NCBI RefSeq assembly: GCF_014698305.1
Contig: NZ_JACJST010000005.1
Coordinates: 62,001 to 126,000 of the forward strand
From: Anabaena lutea FACHB-196
Lineage (GTDB): Bacteria > Cyanobacteriota > Cyanobacteriia > Cyanobacteriales > Nostocaceae
Length of the DNA stretch: 64,000 bases
Direction of reading: 5' to 3'
Part shown: piece after piece, positions 38,561 through 47,421 of the stretch
Position numbering within the stretch: the first letter of the stretch is position 1
Layout: every line of letters begins with the position of its first letter
Position numbers and translations under genes: made by a program
The notes under the pieces: model-generated
What the model was told of the DNA's origin: nothing
Database searches by the model: none
What the model saw: only the letters and a program-made list of their open reading frames with translations

Positions 38561-39523
38561 ATGCCAACTTACACAGGAATTTCCAGCGAAGCCTTCAGAC
38601 ATCCACTGGATCAGCAAGCAGAGCAAGCCTTACGAAGCTTACCGGGATTTGATTTAATCGCTCGTAAATTTGTAGAATTTATTTATGAACGCCCTCAATT
38701 AGTCTATTTAATGGGTAACACCATCCAAGTTGGGCCTCGCCAATATTCCACTATTTACCAGATATTTCGAGAATGTGTGCGGGATTTGGACATTTACCCC
38801 GAACCTGCACTATTTATTTCACACAATCCCCAAGCCAATAGCCATGCTTTAGGGCAAGAGAATCCTTACATAGTCGTAAATACAGGCATACTAGACTTAC
38901 TTAACGAAGCCGAAATTCGGGCAGTGTTAGCCCATGAACTGGGGCATATTAAATGTGGTCATACTATTTTAATTCAAATGGCGATGTGGGCGATGAGTGC
39001 CGCTTCCGTCATTGGTGAGTTAACCTTCGGTTTAGGCAATTTCGTTAGTCAAGCCTTGATTTATGCCTTTTTTGAATGGCGACGCAAAGCCGAACTAACC
39101 GCAGATCGTGCAGCCTTGTTGGTAACAGATGACCTAAATACAGTCATGTCCTCAATGATGAAGATCTCCGGTGGTAGTAACAAATATGCCAACGAATGTA
39201 GTTTACAAGAATTTATCCAGCAGTCTGAAAAATATCAAGCGCTAGATGATGATGGATTGAATCAAGTATATAAATTTCTGATGTATAACGGCGCTCAAGG
39301 AACAATGCTGACTCACCCTTTCCCAGTCGAACGCCTGCATTATTTACGGTCTTGGGCAGTATCAGAAGAATATCAGCAAATAAAGCGTGGTAACTATCAG
39401 CAAACACCAGCTACGGGAGCCGTTAATGTCAAAGTTGAAAACCCAGAAAATGAATCAGAAAAACTGAGGCAGCAAATTGAAGAATTACAACGAGAAATTG
39501 ACAGAATGAAAAAGTCTAATTAG
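38561..39523 (+). CDS. M48 family metalloprotease
   Basis: 320 residues. HELGH at residues 125-129 is the zinc-binding catalytic motif, and the third ligand Glu lies in RRKAELTADRAAL about 50 residues later. One hydrophobic stretch (MAMWAMSAASVIGELTFGLGNF) follows the active site and could insert in the membrane. The last 30 residues are a charged coiled coil (ESEKLRQQIEELQREIDRMKK). It is like HtpX/Oma1-type peptidases involved in membrane protein quality control, but lacks the N-terminal helices of HtpX. It is convergent with the CbbX-like gene. Confidence 0.93.
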   Translation: MPTYTGISSEAFRHPLDQQAEQALRSLPGFDLIARKFVEFIYERPQLVYLMGNTIQVGPRQYSTIYQIFRECVRDLDIYPEPALFISHNPQANSHALGQENPYIVVNTGILDLLNEAEIRAVLAHELGHIKCGHTILIQMAMWAMSAASVIGELTFGLGNFVSQALIYAFFEWRRKAELTADRAALLVTDDLNTVMSSMMKISGGSNKYANECSLQEFIQQSEKYQALDDDGLNQVYKFLMYNGAQGTMLTHPFPVERLHYLRSWAVSEEYQQIKRGNYQQTPATGAVNVKVENPENESEKLRQQIEELQREIDRMKKSN

Positions 39524-39563
39524 CAGGAGATAATTGGTCATGGGTGATTGGTGATAGTGTTTC

Positions 39564-39600
39564 CAATGACCAATGACCAATGACTAATGACTAATGACTA
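39564..39600 (+). repeat. Heptamer tandem repeat (CAATGAC / TAATGAC)
   Basis: Three CAATGAC and two TAATGAC copies run up to the end of the CbbX-like gene. Same family as the repeats at 4.67 and 47.33 kb. Confidence 0.85.
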
Positions 39601-39602
39601 AA

Positions 39603-40541
39603 TCAACTTTCTGGTTCGCAGTCGGGAACACCTTCTCTGAATACTCGACTAGCCAGAATATCTACTGCTTCGATAGTAATTAAGTCTTGCTTATTTAATT
39701 TCTTCCCACTGCTCAGTAAACGATTAGCTTGACGTAAACGCGCTCTGTCTATGGCATTGCGAACACTGCGAGCATTTGCAAAATGGGGCATAGTCTTCCG
39801 TTTAATTAAATATTCACGGAAGGCTTTTTCTGCATCTGAACTAAAACAATAGTTTTGTGATTTGACTAGGGATTGGGCAATAGTCATTAAACTATCAACG
39901 CCATAATCGTTAAATTCAATGTGTAAACCAATGCGAGAATTCATCCCCGGATTACTGTGAAAAAATCTCTCCATGTGGTCTTTATAACCAGCCAGAATGA
40001 CCACTAAATCATCTCGCTGATTTTCCATTACCTGCATGAGAATTTCAATTGCTTCTAAACCAAAATCACCTGGATAATCTGGGCGGTATAAAGTATAAGC
40101 TTCATCGATTAATAAAACACCACCCATTGCATTGTTTAAAACTTCTCTAGTTTTTGGTGCAGTTTGCCCCATTCCCTGGCCAACTAAATCATCTCGCGTC
40201 ACTAACATGACGTGTTCTTTGCGGATATATTCTAGGCGATAAAGAATTTCTGCCATCCGCATGGCTACAGTAGTTTTACCCATACCTGGATTGCCTAAAA
40301 ATGTCATATGTAAACTAGGCGCACCGGCAGTTAAACCCAGACTTTTACGAATCCGGTCAACCAACAACAAAGCTGCCATTTCCTTGATTTTGTTTTTGAC
40401 AGACTTTAAGCCGACTAACTCCTGGTCTAACTTATCCAGAATGTCTTGGATATGAGATTCTTGAAAAGCTGCCTCTAAATCGATTTCGCTATCTTGGGTA
40501 ACGGCGGTAAATGCTGATGTTTCCAAAATCTGTCCACTCAT
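39603..40541 (-). CDS. CbbX/CfxQ-like AAA+ ATPase
   Basis: 312 residues. ELVGLKSVKNKIKEMAALL precedes Walker A FLGNPGMGKTTVAMRMAE, the pore-loop region DDLVGQGMGQTAPKT, Walker B GVLLIDEAYTLYRP, and the arginine and sensor segments (NPGMNSRIGLHIEFNDYG, ANARSVRNAIDRARLRQ). This is the CbbX group, whose proteobacterial and red-algal members reactivate red-type Rubisco by pulling on its large-subunit tail. Cyanobacteria contain green-type Rubisco, so here the client is probably different. No rbc gene is nearby. Confidence 0.88.
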   Translation of the reverse strand: MSGQILETSAFTAVTQDSEIDLEAAFQESHIQDILDKLDQELVGLKSVKNKIKEMAALLLVDRIRKSLGLTAGAPSLHMTFLGNPGMGKTTVAMRMAEILYRLEYIRKEHVMLVTRDDLVGQGMGQTAPKTREVLNNAMGGVLLIDEAYTLYRPDYPGDFGLEAIEILMQVMENQRDDLVVILAGYKDHMERFFHSNPGMNSRIGLHIEFNDYGVDSLMTIAQSLVKSQNYCFSSDAEKAFREYLIKRKTMPHFANARSVRNAIDRARLRQANRLLSSGKKLNKQDLITIEAVDILASRVFREGVPDCEPES

Positions 40542-40940
40542 GACTTATTACCTCTAGCAATGATTTTGATGATAGCGGCAAGTCGGTAAATATAAAAGAA
40601 CGTAATTCTAATACGTCTGATATATATTTCTTTATTATCAATTCCTGAGTTTAGTCATAGAGAAAACATTATCTCCTTGACCCCGCCTCCAATATAGAGA
40701 CAGTCCGAAGGCTGGTTATTAGTCATTAGTCATTGGTAAAATTTGTTCAGTCCCTCATTAGTTTATGCCTATTTACTTAAAATTTGAAACATATAAAAGG
40801 AATTCAAGCCGCTAACATACCAGGGCTAGGAGAAATGATATGTATCAATTTTTCTGAAAAATGGTATTACCTAATAAGTAGGAAAATGATAAGGGCTTGA
40901 CTATGCCCCAGTCTTGAATCTGATTTAGGTTTTTCTCAAC
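40542..40940. other. Gene-free promoter region
   Basis: Divergent upstream region of the CbbX-like gene and the secreted helical protein gene. It contains a short TTAGTCA/TTAGTCA/TTGGT repeat near 40717-40735; nothing else is recognised. Confidence 0.4.
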
Positions 40941-41369
40941 ATGATGATTAAATTGACGAAACGGTTGTTGGTGTTATTGCTTGTTGTTGCTTGTAATTTC
41001 TTATTTCCCGGAATTACTGTAGCATCAGCAAATAATTTTTTTACTTCCCCTCAAGTAATATTCACCTCATTCAGCGAAGATACTAGCGACATTATTGTAT
41101 TTTCTGTAGATGATTTGACTCCCCAGGAACGCCAAAAACTTCAAGCTGTACGTCAACGAAGAAATAAGGAAATTCTTGCAGTTTTAGATTCTTCACAACG
41201 TACACAACTTGCTCATGAATTGCATATTGGTAGTAATCTTAATCAAGCATTAGAAGCACTAAATTTAAACTCCGAACAACAGGAGTTAATCAATTCTGTT
41301 ATTGAATTTACTAATTTGAAATTGAAGGGTATTTTTTCTCGCCATGCGTTACTTGATAGTCATAAATAA
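40941..41369 (+). CDS. Secreted helical protein, Spy/CpxP-like in character
   Basis: 142 residues. A cleavable signal peptide (KRLLVLLLVVACNFLFPGITVASA) is followed by an all-helical region with LTPQERQKLQAVRQRRNKEILAVLDSSQRTQLAHEL, reminiscent of the LTxxQ repeats of periplasmic Spy/CpxP-type chaperones and metal-response proteins. Function is not established. It starts at the double ATG at 40941. It is upstream of the CHAT gene group on the same strand, but gaps make co-transcription uncertain. Confidence 0.75.
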   Translation: MMIKLTKRLLVLLLVVACNFLFPGITVASANNFFTSPQVIFTSFSEDTSDIIVFSVDDLTPQERQKLQAVRQRRNKEILAVLDSSQRTQLAHELHIGSNLNQALEALNLNSEQQELINSVIEFTNLKLKGIFSRHALLDSHK

Positions 41370-41488
41370 GGTTGGGGATTGGCAATGATAAATTGTGCCA
41401 GTTGTGGAGATGCGATTGTATTTCTGCAACTGACAATAACAATAGCAGGATTATTTGTGGAATTAGTGATTTAGTAATATCAATAGTG

Positions 41489-41695
41489 ATGATTAACCAA
41501 AAATTAACTGACCGTCAACAAAGATTAGAAAAATTTTTACAACATTTAGAAGCAGCCCGTCAATTACAGGATGACATCATGAAATATGGTCTGGATGCAG
41601 CCTATTTGTATTGTGATGATGTTGATGGTGATTGGTTAGAAACTTGGGGAGATGATAATGAACAAATTGTTATAGAGTCAGAAAAAACTATATGA
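41489..41695 (+). CDS. Small acidic protein with GDWLETWGDD motif (copy A)
   Basis: 68 residues from ATG 41489; the frame extends further upstream but that extension is unlike protein. Residues about 13-55 (RLEKFLQHLEAARQLQDDIMKYGLD then DVDGDWLETWGDD) are clearly paralogous to the N-terminal 60 residues of the protein at 42546. Family unknown. The predicted helix plus acidic WxxxWxDD tail suggests a protein-protein interaction module. It precedes the CHAT protease gene by 1.3 kb on the same strand. Confidence 0.7.
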   Translation: MINQKLTDRQQRLEKFLQHLEAARQLQDDIMKYGLDAAYLYCDDVDGDWLETWGDDNEQIVIESEKTI

Positions 41696-41793
41696 GGAAT
41701 GAAATATTGCGATTTTATATCTTTTTACTTGAAAAAAGTATTAAATGATAGTAATGTATATAAAACAAATTCGATTTTTTAGGTGTAATTTTT

Positions 41794-42489
41794 TTGCAGC
41801 CACAAGAGATTAAGGAAATACTCAAGTCACTCATTGAGGAAGCATCGACCGTAGATCCAAACTTAGAAAAAAGGTTAAAACAGATCAATCGCTGGGTTAA
41901 AGATATCAAGCCTGGTTCTTTGACTGCGAAGAAATTTGTCCTCTTCTTTCTCAGACAGATAGTTAGGGATGCTCGCACTTACTTAAACATCACAAGTCTA
42001 GCTACTGAAGACGAGAAACAACAGTATTATCAGCGCATGACCCCAACGGAAAGATATTGGTATAGTTATCTGTTTCCCAAATGGCTGGAAGAAGTTGACC
42101 CCAATTTGGAAAAGTGGAAACAAAAATTAATGTCTGGAGAATTTGATCAGAGTGATACTCAAGTTCTGACAGCAGTAGCTAAGGAAATTATCAACTGTGG
42201 GGGTGATTTCTGGCAGTCTTATATTGCCGATTTGTCGATGGCAACTGATATAATTGTTAGTAGTAGCCTAGAACAGGCTTTATGTATTCAAATTACCAGC
42301 TTATCTGATGTATATTCTCAAGATAAATTTGATAAGTGGGAAAACACACTTAAATATTGGGAAATAGAAAGAGGATTATTCTTAAGTTACAATCCTGGTA
42401 TAGATGGTTTTGTGAAACAGATAGTTAATATTTCACTATATAACAGCGATAATTTGCAAATAGGTGTTTATTTAAAATTCAATTTATAG
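41794..42489 (+). CDS. Unknown protein upstream of the CHAT protease
   Basis: 231 residues from TTG 41794, which has AGGTG eight bases upstream; no ATG is suitably placed. The N-terminal 70 residues are helical (EIKEILKSLIEEASTVDPNLEKRLKQINRW). The segment VDPNLEK occurs twice (about residues 20 and 96). A later region (NCGGDFWQSYIADLSMATDIIVSSSLEQALCIQ) is mixed. No catalytic motif is seen. Its place between two GDWLETWGDD paralogues and ahead of the CHAT gene suggests membership in the same module. Not recognised. Confidence 0.7.
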   Translation: MQPQEIKEILKSLIEEASTVDPNLEKRLKQINRWVKDIKPGSLTAKKFVLFFLRQIVRDARTYLNITSLATEDEKQQYYQRMTPTERYWYSYLFPKWLEEVDPNLEKWKQKLMSGEFDQSDTQVLTAVAKEIINCGGDFWQSYIADLSMATDIIVSSSLEQALCIQITSLSDVYSQDKFDKWENTLKYWEIERGLFLSYNPGIDGFVKQIVNISLYNSDNLQIGVYLKFNL

Positions 42490-42545
42490 CTGTTTATGTG
42501 CATTCATGATTTTTATAGTATGGTTCTTCAAGAGAGTTAATAATC

Positions 42546-43016
42546 ATGGTAAAAGAAAGACCAATTAACGGTCAAGAGCAATTTACACAGTTTATGCAAC
42601 ATTTAGAAGAAGGTAGACAGTTGCAGCAAGACTGGATAAATCATGGTCTTGATTCTGTAGATTTATATTTTGAAAATATAGATGGTGATTGGTTAGAAAC
42701 TTGGGGAGATGATGAAGAAGAACCAAGTCATAGAGAATTATTGACAACTTTTTTAGAAAGTGATGATGTGGTTGCAGTGAAGGTAAGGGAAAAGTTACAG
42801 AATAAATCTGTTTCAGAAATTATTGAAGGTTTAGAATATTGTCTGAGTCAATTAACAGAGAATGAAAGAATTTTTGCTGCGAAGAATTTGTTAGTTGGTG
42901 GTGTTGCAGTTGCAGGAAGTAATCGCAGTTCTAGGAATGAAGGGATTGATGAAATTGAGTTGTTGGATTTGGCAGAAGATTTGGTGGAGAAATTGACAGA
43001 GATTTTGGGTAACTAA
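42546..43016 (+). CDS. GDWLETWGDD protein (copy B), partner of the CHAT protease
   Basis: 156 residues. The first 60 residues (FTQFMQHLEEGRQLQQDWINHGLD then IDGDWLETWGDDEEEP) match the 68-residue protein at 41489. The rest (ELLTTFLESDDVVAVKVREKLQNK, ending EIELLDLAEDLVEKLTEILGN) is a second acidic helical domain. Its stop is only three bases before the CHAT gene start, so the two are translationally coupled and the product may be a substrate, inhibitor or adaptor of the protease. Family not recognised. Confidence 0.75.
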   Translation: MVKERPINGQEQFTQFMQHLEEGRQLQQDWINHGLDSVDLYFENIDGDWLETWGDDEEEPSHRELLTTFLESDDVVAVKVREKLQNKSVSEIIEGLEYCLSQLTENERIFAAKNLLVGGVAVAGSNRSSRNEGIDEIELLDLAEDLVEKLTEILGN

Positions 43017-43019
43017 GTA

Positions 43020-46000
43020 ATGAGCGAAACCCGGATTAAAGCTTATCTAAACTTGATAAGTCAGCTACTTAACTCTGAATATGGTGAAGAAGCTAAAATT
43101 TTAAAGGCTAATGAAAGCCTAATAGATGCAGGTTTAGTAGAAACAATAAAGCAAGTAGCAGCAGGTCTATCAGAACAAGGAGATAAAGATAATGCTATAT
43201 TTATGCGTAATGTTGCTCTCACAATTTCTGGGGCTATAGGTCAAGTATCATCAGCAGAAAACTATGTTGAACTTATTCTGATGGTGTTACAGGCAATTTC
43301 TAGTAGCGGAGCTAATTCAGAGGTTGTCTATCCTGTTTTAGAAAAAAATATAGATAAATTTGATGAAGATTTTTCCAAAATTTTAAAATCCTGGGCTATT
43401 AATAGCCTCAAAGAGAAATTAATAGAACCAGAAGTTTTAGCAAATAATATTTTCAATTTGAGTAACCTAATTACTAATTTTTCTTTAATAAATCAAGGAA
43501 TAAGTATAGAAATTGCTCTCACTGGTTATGAAATAGCACAAATTGTTTTTACACAAGAACTATTTTTTCATGAATGGTTCATAATTCAACAAAATATAGC
43601 CGTTAGTTATATTAATCGTCTCCAAGGAGATAAAGCGGAGAATTTGGAATTGGCTATTGCTATTTTGCAAAGTTGTTTACAAGTGACTAATAAAGAAAAT
43701 CTACCCGAAGAATGGGCGCAAACCCAAAATAATTTAGGAGGTACATATCTCAAGCGTATAAAAGGGAATAAAGTAGAGAATCTGGAATTGGCTATTACTG
43801 CCTTAAAATCTGCTTTGGAAGTCCGTACCAAAGAAGCTTTTCCTGAATTTTGGGCTATGAGCAAAAACAATCTGGCAATTGCTTACCGTGAAAGACTTCG
43901 AGAAAATAAAGCAGAAAACTTAGAATTAGCTGCAAGTACTTGCCAAGAAGTTTTGGAAGTTGTAACATTGGCAGCTTTTCCTAAGCTATGGGCTGAAACT
44001 CAAGAAAATTTAGGCAATGCCTATCGTTATCGTATTAAAGGTGAAAAAGAAGAAAATATAGAATTGGCTATAAAGTGTTATCAACAGGCTTTGAAAGTTT
44101 TTACGCAGACAGACTTTCCTAAAGAATGGGCTAATTTACAAAATAATCTGGGACTTGCCTATCTGGAGATTCTCAGAGAAGATAGAGAAGAGAAAATAGA
44201 ATTAGCAATTGATTCTTTTAATAAAGCTTTGGAAATTTTCAATCAAGAAACTTTTATTGAAGCATGGGCTACAACTCAAAATAACCTGGGTATTGCTTAT
44301 CTTGATAGAATTTATGGACGTAGAGCCGATAATTTAGAGTTGGCTATAATGGCTTTACAAAAATGTTTAGAATTTCGCACACAAAAATCGTTTCCTTACG
44401 AATGGGCTATGGCTCAAATGAATTTAGGAATTTGTTATGGTGAGCTTTCTAAAGGAGATACAGAGAAAAACTTAGAATTAGCTATAACCGCTTTTAAAGC
44501 ATCTTTAAAAGTTCGTATTCAAGAAGAATTTCCAGAAGACTGGGCATTAACTCACACAAATATTGGACATATATATAATTTACACAGACGTTTTATAGAA
44601 GCAATACAACATTTTCAGTTAGCCCTAGTTGTATACAAACAATTAATCTTACCACTAGATTGTCTTAGAACTGGAAGAAACTTAGGTAATACCGCTTACT
44701 CTGCTGGAATCTGGCAGACAGCTATAGAAGGTTATTTTGCAGCCATTGAAGCAGTTGAAACTAGCCGCATTTGGGCAAAATCAGAATCACGTCGTCAAGA
44801 GATTTTACAAGAATCTATTGATATTTACCAAAACGTAATACAAGCTTGTATCAATTCTGGACAAATAGATAAAGCCTTTGAATATTCTGAACGTTCGCGT
44901 TCCAAACGTCTGGTAGACTTAATGGCAAGTAATAATCTCTCTCAAAGTGAGAATATACCACCAAAAGTCCAAGAGTTATTACAGCAGTATGAAGAATTAC
45001 AACAATTAATTGACGCAGAACGTCAACAGCATAAATCAGAAAATAACCGCAGCGAAACACGGGCAGTTTACCAAGCATATAATGAAAAAATAGAATTTTT
45101 AGAAGAAGAAAAAAAGCAGGTTTGGGAACAGATAAGAAGTGAAGATCCTGTATTAGCTGGAGAAATTCAAGTTCATCCTCTTAGTCTGACAGATATCCAA
45201 AAGTTAATTGATAATCCAACTACAGCAATTTTAAGTTTCTATACTACGAACACTGACACCCATATTTTTATAGTCAGAAAAGACAGAATAACTCTTCATA
45301 CTTGCACCGGAGAAGGTTTAGAGACGTTCCAAAATTGGATTGTTCATAATTGGTTATTACCTTATAAAGAATATGTAGAAAAAAAGTCTAAAAAATGGGA
45401 AAGTCAAATCGAAACTATTCTGCGTGAACTTTCTCAACGTTTGCAATTATCAGAACTAATTGACCAACATCTTCAAGGAATAGAGGAATTAATTATAGTA
45501 CCTCACCTCCTACTACATCAAATTCCTTTTGCGGCTTTACCCACAGGAGAATATCAAGAACATTTAGTAGATAAATTCCTCATTCGTTATACTCCCAGTT
45601 GTCAAATTTTAGATTTTTGTCACCAACGCCCCAATTTAGAAACATTAGATATCAATTCTCTGCAATATGGAACTGTAGAAGACGCAACAGATGATTTACC
45701 TTGCGCTAGATTTGAAGGTGAACAAATCGCCAAAATGTATAATATTCCAGTAGATAAAAGATTAATAGGTAGTAGTCAAGCCACTCCTGAAAATTACCGA
45801 CAACTAGCTGAACAAGTGCAAATTCTCCACTCTTGTCATCATGCCGAATCTTGTTTATATAATCCTTTAGAATCATATTTAAAATTAGCTGATGGTAATA
45901 TTACTTTAGGACAATTGATGTCACCTGGTTGGCGTTTACCTAATCTTGTCGATGTGTTTCTGTCTTGCTGCGAAACCAATTTAGGTACAACTCCATTAAC

Positions 46001-46421
46001 TGATGATATTCTTACACTTTCTACAGGCTTTTTATGTGCCGGTGCTAGAAGTGTAGTTAGTTCTTTATGGTCAGTTGATGATTTAGCAACATCGCTATTT
46101 TCCATTTTTTACTATCAACAGAGAAAACAAGGTAAAAATAGACCAGAATCTTTAAAACACGCGCAAATTAAACTGCGGGAACTAAGAAAAGCAGATTTAG
46201 CAGAAATATCAAATCAAATAGATGAAAAGGAAAAAGAACTAATAGGAAATAGACAACAATATAATCGTAATTCAGTTGAGTATTCAAAATGGGAGGATCA
46301 ATATAATATTCATGCCAAAATAAATAGACTTATAAAACAAAAAATTCAAACATCTGAGCCAGAATTTCCCTTTGCACATCCTCGCTACTGGGCTGCTTTT
46401 GTTTGCCACGGCTTACGATAA
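43020..46421 (+). CDS. TPR-CHAT caspase-like protease
   Basis: 1133 residues. Residues 1-180 are helical. Residues about 183-505 hold eight repeats of about 46 residues with the pattern EWAxxQNNLGxAY...ENLELAI, a TPR-like solenoid common in cyanobacterial CHAT proteins. A coiled coil (about 640-700) precedes the CHAT domain (about 705-1133). The catalytic dyad is His940 in ILHSCHH and Cys984 in FLSCCETN, and the SVVSSLWSVDD block is intact. CHAT proteases resemble caspases and separase; related TPR-CHAT enzymes act in the type III-E CRISPR complex, but no cas gene is near. No signal peptide, so probably cytosolic. Confidence 0.92.
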   Translation: MSETRIKAYLNLISQLLNSEYGEEAKILKANESLIDAGLVETIKQVAAGLSEQGDKDNAIFMRNVALTISGAIGQVSSAENYVELILMVLQAISSSGANSEVVYPVLEKNIDKFDEDFSKILKSWAINSLKEKLIEPEVLANNIFNLSNLITNFSLINQGISIEIALTGYEIAQIVFTQELFFHEWFIIQQNIAVSYINRLQGDKAENLELAIAILQSCLQVTNKENLPEEWAQTQNNLGGTYLKRIKGNKVENLELAITALKSALEVRTKEAFPEFWAMSKNNLAIAYRERLRENKAENLELAASTCQEVLEVVTLAAFPKLWAETQENLGNAYRYRIKGEKEENIELAIKCYQQALKVFTQTDFPKEWANLQNNLGLAYLEILREDREEKIELAIDSFNKALEIFNQETFIEAWATTQNNLGIAYLDRIYGRRADNLELAIMALQKCLEFRTQKSFPYEWAMAQMNLGICYGELSKGDTEKNLELAITAFKASLKVRIQEEFPEDWALTHTNIGHIYNLHRRFIEAIQHFQLALVVYKQLILPLDCLRTGRNLGNTAYSAGIWQTAIEGYFAAIEAVETSRIWAKSESRRQEILQESIDIYQNVIQACINSGQIDKAFEYSERSRSKRLVDLMASNNLSQSENIPPKVQELLQQYEELQQLIDAERQQHKSENNRSETRAVYQAYNEKIEFLEEEKKQVWEQIRSEDPVLAGEIQVHPLSLTDIQKLIDNPTTAILSFYTTNTDTHIFIVRKDRITLHTCTGEGLETFQNWIVHNWLLPYKEYVEKKSKKWESQIETILRELSQRLQLSELIDQHLQGIEELIIVPHLLLHQIPFAALPTGEYQEHLVDKFLIRYTPSCQILDFCHQRPNLETLDINSLQYGTVEDATDDLPCARFEGEQIAKMYNIPVDKRLIGSSQATPENYRQLAEQVQILHSCHHAESCLYNPLESYLKLADGNITLGQLMSPGWRLPNLVDVFLSCCETNLGTTPLTDDILTLSTGFLCAGARSVVSSLWSVDDLATSLFSIFYYQQRKQGKNRPESLKHAQIKLRELRKADLAEISNQIDEKEKELIGNRQQYNRNSVEYSKWEDQYNIHAKINRLIKQKIQTSEPEFPFAHPRYWAAFVCHGLR

Positions 46422-46535
46422 AACTCTCTCTTCTTCTCTTCTTTCTTCGCGTCCTTCGCGCCTTCGCGGTTCATTAATAAAAATTTAAGGGTATATCAGG
46501 AAAACCCCAACACACCCTTATGATAATTGATTTAT

Positions 46536-46559
46536 GAGGGCGGGGAAACCCCGCCCCTA
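46536..46559 (-). repeat. GC-rich perfect palindromic repeat (copy 2), overlapping a stop codon
   Basis: Stem GGGCGGGG (46538-46545), AAA loop, CCCCGCCC (46549-46556). Read on the minus strand it is identical over about 25 bases to the copy after gltS. Its leading TAG is the stop codon of the VOC-domain gene. Confidence 0.8.
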
Positions 46560-47159
46560 CGCTGCAACCTCAGCCAATTCAATCACACGCCCTTCATAAT
46601 CTTTCACCAAAAAATTCAAAGGCTTTTGATTGCGAATCTTAAACTTCAAACCCCGTACTTCCACCCGCATTAAAATCAATTCCAGACATTCGCGGTCAAA
46701 ACAAACGTGACGTTGCTGATTTTTTATCCCCAAACTTGCACCAGTAATAATGTGCAGTTGAGTATTTTTCTTTAATTGATACCACAACCCATCATTGGCA
46801 TTACTCATCGCTTTATTTGACCAACTGGGACTGGTAGACATATACAGCGGGTCTATCCCTGTCGCACCAATGGTTTGTTCGTAGTTGTAGTAATAGTGCA
46901 AAGGTACTTCCGCCGCTGGCAAATCTAGTAACCCTTCATACAACTGTCGGGCAATTTCCAAATCCGACACCATGACAGTATGTACCTTGGGGGCGCTAGT
47001 GAGAAACATCCACATAGCCCCAGCATAAGCCGCCAACAGCATAACCATAATGCCTTGGGTAGAGAAAAGGCTATCCAAGGGCAAAGACGGTAAAAACGAG
47101 CCTAGAGTAAAATGACTAACCAGGAACGGTATCAAACTAGCTGCTATAACCATGAACAA
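46557..47159 (-). CDS. VOC/glyoxalase-like domain protein with N-terminal membrane segments
   Basis: 200 residues. Two hydrophobic segments (about residues 2-17 and 36-54) precede a glyoxalase/VOC-type domain (HTVMVSDLEIARQLYEGLLDLPAAEVPLHYYYNYEQ, then QQRHVCFDRECLELILMRVEVRGLKFKIR, PLNFLVKDYEGRVIELAEV). Similar cyanobacterial proteins are annotated as glyoxalase-like and have no known substrate. The final codons and stop lie inside a dispersed palindromic repeat. Confidence 0.8.
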   Translation of the reverse strand: MFMVIAASLIPFLVSHFTLGSFLPSLPLDSLFSTQGIMVMLLAAYAGAMWMFLTSAPKVHTVMVSDLEIARQLYEGLLDLPAAEVPLHYYYNYEQTIGATGIDPLYMSTSPSWSNKAMSNANDGLWYQLKKNTQLHIITGASLGIKNQQRHVCFDRECLELILMRVEVRGLKFKIRNQKPLNFLVKDYEGRVIELAEVAA

Positions 47160-47249
47160 ACGAATATTATATGAGGGAGCCGCTTTTAGTATTGTCGATT
47201 AAGACTAACATTAAGTTCTTGTTTTTAGTTTATCTCATAGTCTGAGACA

Positions 47250-47303
47250 GGGAACAGGGAGATGGGGAGACGCGGAGATGGGGAGACACGGAGACGCGGA
47301 GAA
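47250..47303 (+). repeat. Heptamer array (GGAGACG / GGGGAGA type)
   Basis: G-rich tandem heptamers between divergent genes. It is the reverse-complement type of the C-rich arrays at 38.48, 56.93 and 60.47 kb. Confidence 0.75.
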
Positions 47304-47331
47304 AATTAAGAATAACTTAATTACGTCTTCT

Positions 47332-47382
47332 CCAATGACCAATGACCAATGACCAGTTACCAATGACCAATGACCAATGACC
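47332..47382 (+). repeat. Heptamer tandem repeat (CAATGAC)
   Basis: Six copies of CAATGAC interrupted by one CAGTTAC, 40 bases before the sigma-factor-like gene, where they would lie in its promoter or leader. Confidence 0.85.
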
Positions 47383-47421
47383 ATTAACCTGTATATTTTA
47401 ACCACTACTATTTAAAGGCTT

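Noticed and set aside
39564-39600. Possible CRISPR-like repeats
   Set aside because: The units are 7 bases, directly adjacent and without unique spacers, so they are STRR heptamers. No cas genes are present in the window.
43020-46421. Type III-E CRISPR (Craspase) component
   Set aside because: The TPR-CHAT layout is similar, but there is no gRAMP/cas7-11, cas1 or CRISPR array nearby, and TPR-CHAT proteins are common in cyanobacteria.
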